DNA of 64,000 nt from Deltaproteobacteria bacterium (lineage in GTDB: Bacteria > Desulfobacterota > GWC2-55-46): the NCBI GenBank assembly GCA_015075075.1, contig JABTVA010000007.1, positions 93,115-157,114 of the forward strand, in the 5' to 3' direction. The translations under genes were made by a program, and so were the position numbers. The notes below the pieces were generated by a model. It did no database searches, had not been told where the DNA came from, and worked only from the letters and a program-made list of their open reading frames with translations. Shown in pieces: positions 25,988 through 34,188 of the stretch (its first letter is position 1; every line of letters starts with the position of its first letter).

Positions 25988-26736
25988 ATGCCCAAGCCCG
26001 AAGTGCTTGAGAGAGAGCATATTTCATATACAGGCCGAAGGTCGAGGAAGAGGAGGTAAAGGGGCTCAAGGAGGTGCAGCGGTTCTACATGGTCTTGAGC
26101 CCCGAGGGAAAGAAGGTCTACCGCCTCATTGTCGTCGGGAGGCAGGCCTTGCCGGACGTCGAGGGCGGCGAAAGGAGCTGGGGCTTTGTCGACAAGGTCA
26201 GGAGAAAGGCCGAGGAGGTCGCGGACGAACTTGAAGAGAAGGAATACAGGACAAAGACCAGGGGCGAAAGGGAGCTCCCAGCGGCGCGCCCCGCCGGCGA
26301 AGGTGTATACGCGATAGCAAGGCACGGCGACCACACCCACCTGGCGTATTCGCTCGAACTTCCGGAAAGGCCCGGCGAGGTGCAGGAGGCCTTCAGGATA
26401 GAGGACGAGGCGAGCTATATCGTGACCATAAAGAACCCGGAAAAGCCCGCGCCGCGCGGAGCCGGACTAAGGGGCGGCAAAAAGGCCGGCTTCCCCAAGA
26501 GGCTCATGCAGAAGTTCGACGGCAGGAGGTTCGCAGACGCGGACCCTCCGGACTTCCTTGATTACGAGGGCGCGGAGTTGATCCTCATCGGCGCTTCAGA
26601 GGAGCCCATGAAGGAGCTCGGCCTGGAGCTCAAGCCCGAGGACGAGACAGAGTCATCGGCTGATATCTTCAAGGACCTGAAACTCGAACGCGAGAAGCAC
26701 CCGGTAAAGCCGCTATTCAAGGGCAGGTGGGAGTAG
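25988..26736 (+). CDS. Conserved-looking cytoplasmic protein of unknown function, frameshifted
   Basis: ATG 25988 with GGAGG at correct distance. It starts MPKPEVLEREHIS and, after one missing base near 26025, continues YRPKVEEEEVKGLKEVQRFY to TAG at 26736, about 248 residues. No signal peptide or membrane helix. The body has beta/alpha-like segments (GVYAIARHGDHTHLAYSLEL; SYIVTIKNPEKP; PDFLDYEGAELILIG) and a charged C-terminus. I do not recognise a family. Single gene with its own ribosome site. Confidence 0.7.
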
Positions 26737-26832
26737 GCCGCCCGCGCCCTTTTATGGACATAATGCCCGTCTTTCTGATATATTCCGGCTGATGTATTCC
26801 GGTGTGCGTAAAGAGGAAGGGACGGGCTTGCC

Positions 26833-28445
26833 GTGGACCTTTTGAAGCTCAAGGCCGTAGAATTAGTAAACGCATGGCTGCATAAGAAGGCCGACGAGGT
26901 CAACCAGGCCTCGGTCATGAAGACCGTTTACCAGGAGGTGGACATCTCGGCCGGCTATTTTCTGGTGCTGACCATTGCGAACCTCATCGCCCTTACGGGC
27001 CTCATCACGGGCAACACGGCCGTCATAATAGGCGCCATGCTCATATCCCCCCTCATGGGGCCGATACTGAGCAGCGGCTTCGCCTTCATAACCGGCAACG
27101 AGGCCATCGGCAGAAAGGCTTTTTCGACGATAGTCAAGAGCGTTGCCGCGACTATTGCGGTAGCCGCCTTTGCCACATGGGTTTCCCCCCTGAACGAGGT
27201 CACGCAGGAGATACTCGCGAGGACGAGGCCCAACCTCTACGACCTGGTCGTCGCCTTCCTCGCGGGCCTGGTCGGCGCGATTGCCATCTGCACGAAAAGG
27301 AACTACATAACCATAGTGCCCGGAGTCGCCATAGCGACGGCCGTAATCCCTCCGTTGAGCGTCGCCGGGTACGGTCTCGGGAGCGGACACTTTTCCATCG
27401 CGCTCGGCGGCTTCTTTCTCTTTTTCACGAACTTCGTCGCAATCATCATAAGCACCTGCATAGTCTTTTTTATCTACGGGTTCAGGCCCGGGCTCCTGAG
27501 CGATATCGAGGTGGTCAATCTCAAGCGGAGGATTTACGCGCTCGGCGCCATCCTTTTAGTGATCTCCATACCGCTCCTTTACACCCTCCACGTCTCCCTG
27601 AGCGAAGTCAGGCTGAGGGGCGGAATAAATACCGCCCTGAAGAGGGCCTTTGATATCGAAAAGACGTCTTATCTCCTCTTCGATTACGGTGAATTGGATG
27701 GCGTCCTCAGGTCAGGGCCGCGATAAACACCACCAAATACCTCGATGAGGAGCAGATAGCGAAGGCCGAGAAGTCGGTAGAGGCGGCGCTCGGCAGGGAG
27801 ATAAACCTCGACATTGAGCAGGTCCTGATGCAGGCCGGGGGACTCAAGCCCGTTGTTCCCGCGACCATTGCCGCGCTGACCCAGCCCAAGCCGGACCCGA
27901 AAAAGGAGATGGAGGCAGCGTCACAGGCGCTCGGGGTCGCAGCGGCCTCGGTCGAGAGGTTACTCAGCCCGTACAGGGTTACGGAGTTCTACCTGGGAAG
28001 AAAGCACGGCAGCGCGGGCCTGGCCGGGTTGATAAAGGTGCGCAGGGACTCTCCTTTTACGCCCGACGAGGCGCTGTGGCTCGAAAAGATGGTCTCCGAT
28101 TCGCTCGGCCTTCCTGTTGCGCTCCATATCGAGACGCTCCCGCTACTCGACCCCATCACCCTGGCCGACGAGGCGTCATACGCCTCGGACGAACTCATGG
28201 GCGCCCTCAGGACCGTAAGCGATATCCACTCGCGCCAGCCCTCGTTCATGGTCAGGATAGAAACCCGCCAGTCCTCAGCGGACGGCGCCAAGGCAAGGAA
28301 GAAGCTCGCCCTGGAAAGGGCGGAGAAGGTCAAGGCCATACTTGTCGAGAGGCACGGGATACATCCGGAGAACATAATAATTACGACCGCGCCAGGCCGG
28401 TCCGATGCGCCTGCCGTCAATATCAGAGTCGTAAGCGGCGGTTAA
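26833..28445 (+). CDS. DUF389 membrane protein with OmpA-like C-terminal region, frameshifted
   Basis: GTG start. Residues about 30-240 are the DUF389 core with six or so membrane helices (NTAVIIGAMLISPLMGPIL is its signature). One frame break near 27720 separates it from a continuing frame (INTTKYLDEEQIAKAEKSVE), which reads without interruption to TAA at 28445, about 537 residues in total. The last 70 residues (ALERAEKVKAILVERHGI, then NIIITTAPGRSD) resemble the peptidoglycan-associating OmpA fold, though divergent. DUF389 function is not established. Confidence 0.75.
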
Positions 28446-28467
28446 GCCTGCTTGTCTACAGGACCAA

Positions 28468-29466
28468 TCATGCCACCTTGTTCCTCGCCTCGCCCCTCTC
28501 GAATGCCGCGATATTCTCGATCGTAGTGTCGAGTATCCTCTGGACGGCCTCCTTGGTATTGAAAGCGCTGTGCGGGGTTATGAGGACATTACGGAGGCGT
28601 AGCAGTATATGCCCTGCAAGGAGCACGTCGAGCGGCTTTTTCTGGGCAATGGAGCGGAGAAGCTCCGCCTCCTCTCTGATAGTAGGCTCTTCCGGCAGGA
28701 CGTCGAGCCCGACCGCCGCGACCTTGCCGCTGGTAATTGCCCGGAGCAAGGCCTGTATGTCTATGAGTATGCCCCTTGCGGTATTTATGATGACCACGCC
28801 CTCCTTCATCATCGCGAACTCCCTGTCCGAAAGGAAATGAAAGGTCTCGGGAGCAGCCGGTATGTGCAGGGTTATGACGTCGGATTTACGTAGGGCCTCT
28901 TCGAGCGAGACGTATTTGAAACCGACCCTCCGGGCAAGCTCCTCCCTGGGGCGGAGGTCGAAGGCAAGTACCTCCATGTGGAAGCCCTTTGCTATGTCGA
29001 TAACATACCTGCCGATGCTCCCGGTGCCGAGCACGCCTATGGTCTTTCCCTTGAGGTCGAAGCCCCGTAGCCCCTGCTGTGAGAAGTCCCCGCGCCGCGT
29101 CCTCTCGACCGCGTCCACGAGGTTGTGGCTTATCGCAAGCAGGAGGCCGAAGACGTGCTCCGCGACCGTGTTGTCGCCGTACGTGGGCACGTTAGAGACG
29201 CTTATGCCGCGTTCGGAGCAGTAGACCATGTCTATGTGGTCATAGCCCGTCGAGCGCGTGGCTATGTGCCTGAGGTTCCTGAACCGGCCCAGGGTCTTCC
29301 TGTCGAGCTCGGACCAGATGAAGGTCGATATGACCTCGACGTCGGTATAGGGGCCAGCGTTCTCCTCGGAAAGCGGCTCGTTCGTAAACCTTATGTCATG
29401 GCCGGAGTCCAACCGCTCGAAAGACGGCCTTTCCCATTCCTCGACCTCGAAGACGGCGAGCTTCAT
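28468..29466 (-). CDS. D-isomer-specific 2-hydroxyacid dehydrogenase
   Basis: 332 residues. The NAD-binding domain has VLGTGSIGRYVIDIA and Asp in LAFDLRP, indicating NAD preference. The catalytic Arg lies in NTARGILID, and the acid/base His in TPHSAFNTKEA. The N-terminal substrate domain has RHIATRSTGYDHIDM and YGDNTVAEHVFGLLLA. Closest in style to fermentative D-lactate dehydrogenases, but the substrate cannot be fixed from sequence. Single gene, convergent with the DUF389 gene. Confidence 0.9.
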   Translation of the reverse strand: MKLAVFEVEEWERPSFERLDSGHDIRFTNEPLSEENAGPYTDVEVISTFIWSELDRKTLGRFRNLRHIATRSTGYDHIDMVYCSERGISVSNVPTYGDNTVAEHVFGLLLAISHNLVDAVERTRRGDFSQQGLRGFDLKGKTIGVLGTGSIGRYVIDIAKGFHMEVLAFDLRPREELARRVGFKYVSLEEALRKSDVITLHIPAAPETFHFLSDREFAMMKEGVVIINTARGILIDIQALLRAITSGKVAAVGLDVLPEEPTIREEAELLRSIAQKKPLDVLLAGHILLRLRNVLITPHSAFNTKEAVQRILDTTIENIAAFERGEARNKVA

Positions 29467-29528
29467 ATTGAGCCCTCCCGTTTTTCGGCATAGTTGATTC
29501 TTTTCCCGGGGAGCCGATATGTCAAGTA

Positions 29529-29689
29529 ACTATCAGGATGTTGAAAAGTCCTTCCTGGACTTTTTCAACCACGGCTTGGCCGGAATGAATCCGCCCAAGC
29601 CTCACAAATTGCTCGACTTGGATAGTTTTCGCAATTTGGCAATCCATCCATGTATTGCTTATCAGGGTGTTTTTCAACACCCTGATAGT
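29529..29689. repeat. 161-bp repeat element, family B (full copy, inverted relative to 32463)
   Basis: Terminal inverted repeats ACTATCAGGATGTTGAAAA / TTTTCAACACCCTGATAGT (18 of 19 match). Each end also folds into its own hairpin (GTTGAAAAGTCC...GGACTTTTTCAAC; CAGGGTGTT...AACACCCTG). No coding capacity. Confidence 0.85.
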
Positions 29690-29824
29690 CAATGAGTGCG
29701 GGCAGGGGCTGTAAGCCGGCGGGCAAGGCGGCGCTTGTAAAATACAACCAACTGAACCACTAATCGCCTGGAAGGCGGCAGGTTCAAAGTTCTGGTCGGC
29801 TGAAGCCGGACCGAAAGTCAAACA

Positions 29825-30245
29825 TTGAGCTTCGGCTCATGCCCCCTCACCCCACCCTCTCCCACAAGGGAAGAGGGTACTATAAATCTCCCCTCCCAAT
29901 TGTTTAATCAGGCGAGAGGGGATACTTGGGGAGGGTGGAGATTTTCACCCCTCCGGGCCTCCTCCCCATGCTACGCTCAAAATGACATTCAGTTGCGAAT
30001 TATCCTGAGATTCCATAGGTGAGAACAAGGCCCAAGGATGGGAACCTCTGATAATTCGAAATGTATGTCATTCTGAGCGTAGCGAAGAATCTGCCCTAAT
30101 GAAATCAATGAATACGAGTTGATTCTTATCTCGCCCCGTCAGGGCTCGACCCCTTCGGGCTGCCTCGCCAAGAGGTCGGCATTCAATTTTGCTGTCCTGC
30201 AAAATTGTCGGTCATAACTCCCTCAGAATGACAAAATGACAATAT
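29825..30245. repeat. Repeat-rich intergenic stretch
   Basis: Contains a CCCTCACCCCACCCTCTCCC-type palindrome with AAGGGAAGAGGGT (about 29841-29880) and AATTGTTTAATCAGGCGAGAGG. A TCATTCTGAGCGTAGCGAAG repeat (30067-30092) is of the kind seen at 25794 and 42774. No credible gene between 29690 and 30315. Confidence 0.55.
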
Positions 30246-30274
30246 GTGGCATTTTTATTCCTATAACTACGCAG

Positions 30275-30306
30275 AGTCCGGGAAAGATCAATTTTAGAGA
30301 TTGCCC
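30275..30306. repeat. Half copy of inverted repeat family A
   Basis: GTCCGGGAAAGATCAATTTTAGAGATTGCCC matches one end of family A (TTTTAGAGGTTGCC). It lies ten bases beyond the stop of the sigma-54 activator gene. Confidence 0.5.
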
Positions 30307-30315
30307 TAAAACAGT

Positions 30316-31702
30316 TCAGGCGGGCTTCGCCATGCCCAGCTCCTTTATCCTCCTCCAGAGCGTTGTCCTGCTCATCTTGAGCTTCCGTGCGCTCGTTATA
30401 TTTCAGCCGGTCTCGTCAAGGGCTGCTTATCACCTCGCGTTCGAGCGCCTTCATGGGCTCGTCTGTGCTCATGACCTTGTCAACGAGCCCCTGGCATGGA
30501 AGGTCCCTTCGGCAGGTGCTCGGGTTTATTGTGTTGCCCTGGCATCTCACGAACGCGTGCTCGATTATGTGCTCGAGCTCGCGGATATTGCCCGGATAGC
30601 CGTACTCCATCAAAAGCTCCATCGCGGAAGGAGAGACGTGGCGGACCTCCGTGCCCGTCTCCCGCCCCATCTCCCGGTTGAACTTCCCGATGAAGTATTT
30701 GACGAGTAGAGGTATGTCGTCCTTCCGCTCCCTGAGGGCCGGAAGCCTGACGGGCACTACCTTCAGGCGGTAGTAGAGGTCCTCCCTGAACTCGCCCTTT
30801 TCGACGAGGGCCTTCAAGTCCTTGTTGGTCGCGGTTACCACCCGCACGTCCACCTTGATGGTCTTCGTGCCCCCTACCCGCTCGAACTCCCCTTCCTGCA
30901 AAACGCGCAGGAGCTTCACCTGCGTGTGCGGGGTTATGTCCCCGACCTCGTCGAGGAAGATGGTTCCGTTGTCCGCAAGCTCGAAACGCCCCGGCTTGTC
31001 GGCTATGGCGCCCGTGAAGGCGCCCTTCACATGGCCGAAGAGCTCGCTTTCGAGTATGCCCTCGGAAAGGGCCGCGCAGTTTACCTTCACGAAAGGCCCG
31101 GCGCACCTCGGGGAGTTGTGGTGGATGGCGTTCGCGATAAGCTCCTTCCCTGTGCCGGTCTCGCCCTCGATGAGGACCGTCGCCCTGGTCGGCGCGACCT
31201 CTTTAAGGAGCTCGTATACCTCGTGCATCCGGTAGTTCTTTCCGATTATGTTCTCAAAGGAGTATTTGCCCTTTATCTCGTCCCTGAGCTCCTTTATAAG
31301 CGAAGTGTCCCTGAATATCTCGAGGCCGCCTATTATCTTCCCGTCCTCGTCCTTAAGGAGGGCCGTATTGATGCTCAGGGTGACCTTGCTATCGCCCCTG
31401 CCGAGCGTCACCTCGTAATTATAGAGGTGCTCGCCCGTCTTTATGGTCCTGTTTATGACGCAGTCGAAGGCGCAGCTCGTATGCCCGATCATGCCGCTGC
31501 ATTTGCCGCCCCTTGAGAAGTCCTTGAGCCCGACCTTCCCGAATATCTCCCTGGCCGCCCTGTTAATGAAGAGTATCTCGTGATTAAGGCCTATGACGAC
31601 CACGCCGTCGGCGATGCTGTTAAGGATGGCGTCGCTATTCAGCTCTATGTACTTGTGGACGGCCTCGTTATTGCCGGCAAGCCTCAGTTTTTCGGTCTCC
31701 AT
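30316..31702 (-). CDS. Sigma-54-dependent activator with cysteine-bearing PAS domain, frameshifted near C-terminus
   Basis: About 460 residues. PAS domain (about 22-135) contains C68, C77 and C81 ([15 protein letters not shown]), a possible redox or metal sensor. The AAA+ domain from about 150 has Walker [15 protein letters not shown] (227-232), Walker [12 protein letters not shown] and R-fingers; it is intact for sigma-54 contact. The Fis-type HTH is recovered across breaks near 30410 and 30385: [20 protein letters not shown] then [16 protein letters not shown] compensating pair of shifts also affects 30485-30530. Not a receiver-type regulator, so it senses its signal directly. GGAGAAAAGGA precedes the ATG. 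Neighbours suggest control of the small membrane-protein operon upstream. Confidence 0.85.
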
Positions 31703-31741
31703 TCCTTTTCTCCTGAATGGATTATACGATTTCGATGCAGA

Positions 31742-31792
31742 TGTTTCAATCGGTATTGTTTCAGAAAGGAAACATTGTCAGGATTTTGAAAC
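31742..31792 (-). promoter_or_regulatory. Candidate binding sites in front of the sigma-54 activator
   Basis: Four half-sites in 51 bp: TGTTTCA (31742), TGTTTCA (31757), GAAACA (31769) and TGAAAC (31787). The middle pair forms a perfect inverted repeat TGTTTC-N6-GAAACA (31757-31774). Related sites lie upstream of the adjacent small-gene promoter, suggesting the activator's own operator. Confidence 0.5.
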
Positions 31793-31795
31793 GAA

Positions 31796-31837
31796 AGAAA
31801 AAATCCCTGCCAGGCTTACCGGTATTGCCTGGCAGGG
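31796..31837 (-). terminator. Terminator of the small membrane-protein operon
   Basis: 11-bp perfect stem CCCTGCCAGGC/GCCTGGCAGGG (31805-31837) followed on the minus strand by A and six T residues. It separates the two tiny genes from the activator gene downstream, so these are distinct transcription units. Confidence 0.85.
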
Positions 31838-31918
31838 TTGGAAGGATTTGGCGGGAAACGTGCGGAATTTGAAGGGATATCCCGGTTCGGTATACTCTTT
31901 TAAAGGGCTGGCAATGGA

Positions 31919-31996
31919 TTACCTGAGAGCTATTGTCATCGCTATTCCCATCAATATCGTGAAGCCGATGATATCGGCTATGAATGCCTTCTTCAT
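31919..31996 (-). CDS. Small single-pass membrane protein, 25 residues
   Basis: ATG with GGGAGGGCGAA directly upstream. Encodes MKK, then hydrophobic AFIADIIGFTILMGIAMTIA, then L-R and TAA: a basic start, one membrane helix with a single Asp, and almost no soluble part. It is the second gene of a two-gene unit (sigma-54-type promoter at 32187-32202, terminator at 31796-31837), 47 nt after the first gene. No family recognised; size and build resemble regulatory subunits of membrane enzymes such as KdpF or CydX, but there is no sequence match that I can claim. Confidence 0.65.
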   Translation of the reverse strand: MKKAFIADIIGFTILMGIAMTIALR

Positions 31997-32043
31997 TTCG
32001 CCCTCCCTTCAGGATCAGAGGCGCATACTGCGCCTGAAAACCG

Positions 32044-32145
32044 TTAAAAAAGCCCCCTGCCCACGCGCTCGAATGAGAGGAGCGTGATTGCGATAAGCCC
32101 GAGTGCCAGGGCTATATAATCAAGGGCAAGGTATCCGGTTCTCAT
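32044..32145 (-). CDS. Small single-pass membrane protein, 33 residues
   Basis: ATG preceded by GGGAGC. Begins MRTGY, then a hydrophobic helix (LALDYIALALGLIAITLLSF) with one Asp near its start, then a basic tail ERVGRGLF. First gene of the small operon; its start lies about 31 nt downstream of the predicted sigma-54 transcription start. No known family. The pairing with a second tiny membrane protein, a dedicated promoter and a terminator argues that it is a real gene rather than a chance frame. Confidence 0.65.
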   Translation of the reverse strand: MRTGYLALDYIALALGLIAITLLSFERVGRGLF

Positions 32146-32186
32146 CTTATGCTCCCATCTCCAGGAGTTCGTTTTCTTTTAATATA

Positions 32187-32202
32187 TACAAAACTCGTGC
32201 CA
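32187..32202 (-). promoter_or_regulatory. Sigma-54 promoter of the small membrane-protein operon
   Basis: Minus strand TGGCACG-AGTT-TTGTA: perfect -24 box and one mismatch at -12 (GT for GC). Correct spacing. Lies next to the only sigma-54 activator gene in the window. Confidence 0.65.
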
Positions 32203-32279
32203 AAGCGTCGCCTCTCTTGTAACATCTTAAAATAATTGCCATTTTTCTAAGAGCGATGGATAACCAGGTTATGCTTAAA

Positions 32280-32383
32280 TGTTTCACAAATGCAACCTGT
32301 TGCAATGTATTAGTGTTTTACTCAATAAAATCAAGCAATTAACAATACGTTCCATTAATGAAACGTATTTTAATTTTGAAACA
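32280..32383 (-). promoter_or_regulatory. Candidate upstream activator sites for the sigma-54 promoter
   Basis: TGTTTCA at 32280-32286, a 24-bp near-perfect palindrome ATACGTTcC-ATTAAT-GaAACGTAT (32345-32368) and TGAAACA at 32377-32383. They lie about 100-205 bp upstream of the predicted start. The half-site and 6-bp spacing match the inverted repeat in front of the activator gene. Confidence 0.45.
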
Positions 32384-32462
32384 TTGGAGGCTTTTGCAGA
32401 GAAAAAAATACCACTCGGCGGGTATTTTTGACAGAGAAAGTATCAGGAGTGAACAGAGCCGA

Positions 32463-32623
32463 ACTATCAGGGTGTTGAAAAACACCCTGATAAGCAATCC
32501 ACGGATGGATTGCCAAATTGCGAAGACTATCAAAGTCGAGCAATTTGTAAGGCTTGGACGGATTCATTCCGGCCAAGCCGTGGTTGAAAAAGTCCAGGAA
32601 GGACTTTTCAACATCTTGATAGT
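32463..32623. repeat. 161-bp repeat element, family B (full copy)
   Basis: Same length and nearly the same sequence as 29529-29689, in opposite orientation: ACTATCAGGGTGTTGAAAA ... TTTTCAACATCTTGATAGT. Both end hairpins conserved. Together with 32146-32462 (regulatory sites only) it fills the gap before the DUF1858 gene. Confidence 0.85.
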
Positions 32624-32667
32624 CTGGAAGGTGAAGCTGAGGAAACACGCTGACACTGGCATGGCGT

Positions 32668-32701
32668 AAAAAAAACGGGGCGGCTTATGATTGCCGCCCC
32701 G
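32668..32701 (-). terminator. Terminator of the DUF1858 gene
   Basis: Stem CGGGGCGGC/GCCGCCCCG with an eight-base loop, then eight T residues on the minus strand. Confidence 0.85.
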
Positions 32702-32720
32702 ATCCGGCTATTTAAAAGAC

Positions 32721-32939
32721 CTATGCCTTGGCCTCGTCCTTTTTTGCCGCCTCGATGAGCTCGGATACGAACATATTAACATCGGTCGAGTGCATTGCGC
32801 AGGCCATCGAGATGGGCTCGCCACCGAAAGCCGGGCAGGTAAAGCAGCCGGTGCCGAAGTGTTTCGAGAAGACCTCTTTGGTCGAAGGCCATCTCGTTGT
32901 GACCTCCCCGGTGGTCATATGGCCGGTAATCTCTGGCAT
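32721..32939 (-). CDS. DUF1858 domain-containing protein (redox-disulfide type)
   Basis: 72 residues. Begins ITGHMTTGEVTTRWPSTKEV; the Cys pair TGCFTCPAFGGEPI and a third Cys in SMACAMHSTDV match DUF1858, often attached to or near hybrid-cluster proteins and other redox enzymes. AAAAGGAGG precedes the ATG. Terminator follows, so single-gene unit. An inverted-repeat element (32958-33042) sits 18 nt before the start codon, so either the promoter lies within it or the element is part of the transcribed leader. Function unknown. Confidence 0.85.
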   Translation of the reverse strand: MPEITGHMTTGEVTTRWPSTKEVFSKHFGTGCFTCPAFGGEPISMACAMHSTDVNMFVSELIEAAKKDEAKA

Positions 32940-32957
32940 GTAGTCCTCCTTTTATTA

Positions 32958-33042
32958 GGGCATCTCTAAAAATGGGTCTTTTCCCCGGCCTCTGGGTAGT
33001 TACGGGAAAAACTGGAAAAATCCCAAATTTTTAGAGGCACCC
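32958..33042. repeat. MITE-like inverted repeat, family A copy 2
   Basis: 85 bp, ends GGGCATCTCTAAAAAT and AATTTTTAGAGGCACCC; central GGTCTTTTCCCC / GGGAAAAACTGG. Located just upstream of the DUF1858 ribosome site. Confidence 0.75.
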
Positions 33043-33111
33043 ATTCCTTCGAGTTCATGTTATCTCTTTTTCAAGGGTAATTATATGATTTCCGTCATGA
33101 AAAGACAAGCG

Positions 33112-34089
33112 CTACCGGGGTGCGACCAAGAGAGCCGCCCTCTCCTCGTCCCACTCCACCCTGCTCCCCATCTCAGCGCAGAGGTTCTTCATCTTCGCGG
33201 CAATGAGCTCCGCCCTGGGCGAGTCCGCCATGTGCGCGCTGAACTCGTCTATGACAGTGGGCCTCAGGTCAATCGACCTCACGCGCCCGTCGAAATCAGC
33301 GGTGAAGATGAAGGATTCGTCGTTCCGTTCGACCTCGTCGACCGCGTAGTCGTCTATGAAGTTTCCAGAGCTGTAGATGAGCGCGCCCTCTTCATGGAAT
33401 TCAATGCCCTGGAAGACATGGCAGGAGTGGCCGAATACCACATGGGCTCCGCTCTCCAGTAGCTTCCTGCCGAAAGGCCCGTGGTTCGGGCGCGGCCTGT
33501 AGCCCCAGTTCGGCCCCCAGTGCGCCGAGACCACGAGGAAATCGGCCTTTTTACGCGCATCCCCTACCCTTTCGAAGAGCCCCGCTGCCCGGCTGTCGTC
33601 AAGGTCCACCGGGACGTAATAGACTCCCGGGCTCCCGGGCCCTGCCTCCCATTCGGGCTCGTTATCCGTGAACGCGATAAGGGCGCACCTTTTCCCCTTC
33701 ACCTCGAAAAACGCGGGTGCGGCGGCCTCATCCAGGCTTCGTCCCGCGCCTGCGCGCCTTATGCCCGCCGCATCGAGCGCATCGAGCATGTCATAGAGCG
33801 CCTCATAGCCGTAGTCGAGGGAGTGGTTGTTGGCGATTGAGACCGCGTCTATGCGGGCGGCCTTCAGAACGCTTATATTCCTTGAATCAGACCTGAAATG
33901 GAAGGCCTTGGGTGTTACAGACCAGGGCTCGCCCCTGTCGGATATGACGCATTCGAGGTTAATAATGCGGGCGTCCGCGTTTTTGAAGACCGGGAGCGTG
34001 TCGCCCCAGGGATACTCGGGCCATCTCCTTCCGAGTTCGCGGTTTACGAGCCGCCCGAGCATGACGTCCCCGACGAAAAGGACCTTCAT
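33112..34089 (-). CDS. CapA family protein (metallophosphatase-like)
   Basis: 325 residues from ATG 34089 (GGAGGGATG upstream). VLFVGDVMLGR, INLECVISDRG, ANNHSLDYGYEAL, SAHWGPNW and FGHSCHVFQGIEF are the CapA/poly-gamma-glutamate synthesis motifs, which build a metallophosphoesterase-like fold with metal-binding Asp/His/Asn. Family members are linked to capsule polymers, but many stand alone with unknown role. No signal peptide. It lies 99 nt downstream of the RND pump gene; that gap holds a fragment of repeat family C. Confidence 0.88.
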   Translation of the reverse strand: MKVLFVGDVMLGRLVNRELGRRWPEYPWGDTLPVFKNADARIINLECVISDRGEPWSVTPKAFHFRSDSRNISVLKAARIDAVSIANNHSLDYGYEALYDMLDALDAAGIRRAGAGRSLDEAAAPAFFEVKGKRCALIAFTDNEPEWEAGPGSPGVYYVPVDLDDSRAAGLFERVGDARKKADFLVVSAHWGPNWGYRPRPNHGPFGRKLLESGAHVVFGHSCHVFQGIEFHEEGALIYSSGNFIDDYAVDEVERNDESFIFTADFDGRVRSIDLRPTVIDEFSAHMADSPRAELIAAKMKNLCAEMGSRVEWDEERAALLVAPR

Positions 34090-34188
34090 GGCATCCCTCC
34101 ACGACCGCGTTGGCGATCCAAGCAGATTGGGCTTTTTCAAGCGTCCCGTTAGAGTGTCGCTCGCGGCCCTGAATATGTCAAGGCGGCA

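Noticed and set aside
29467..30315. CRISPR array
   Set aside because: Repeats here are palindromic, of different families and unevenly spaced; no regular repeat-spacer pattern or cas genes.
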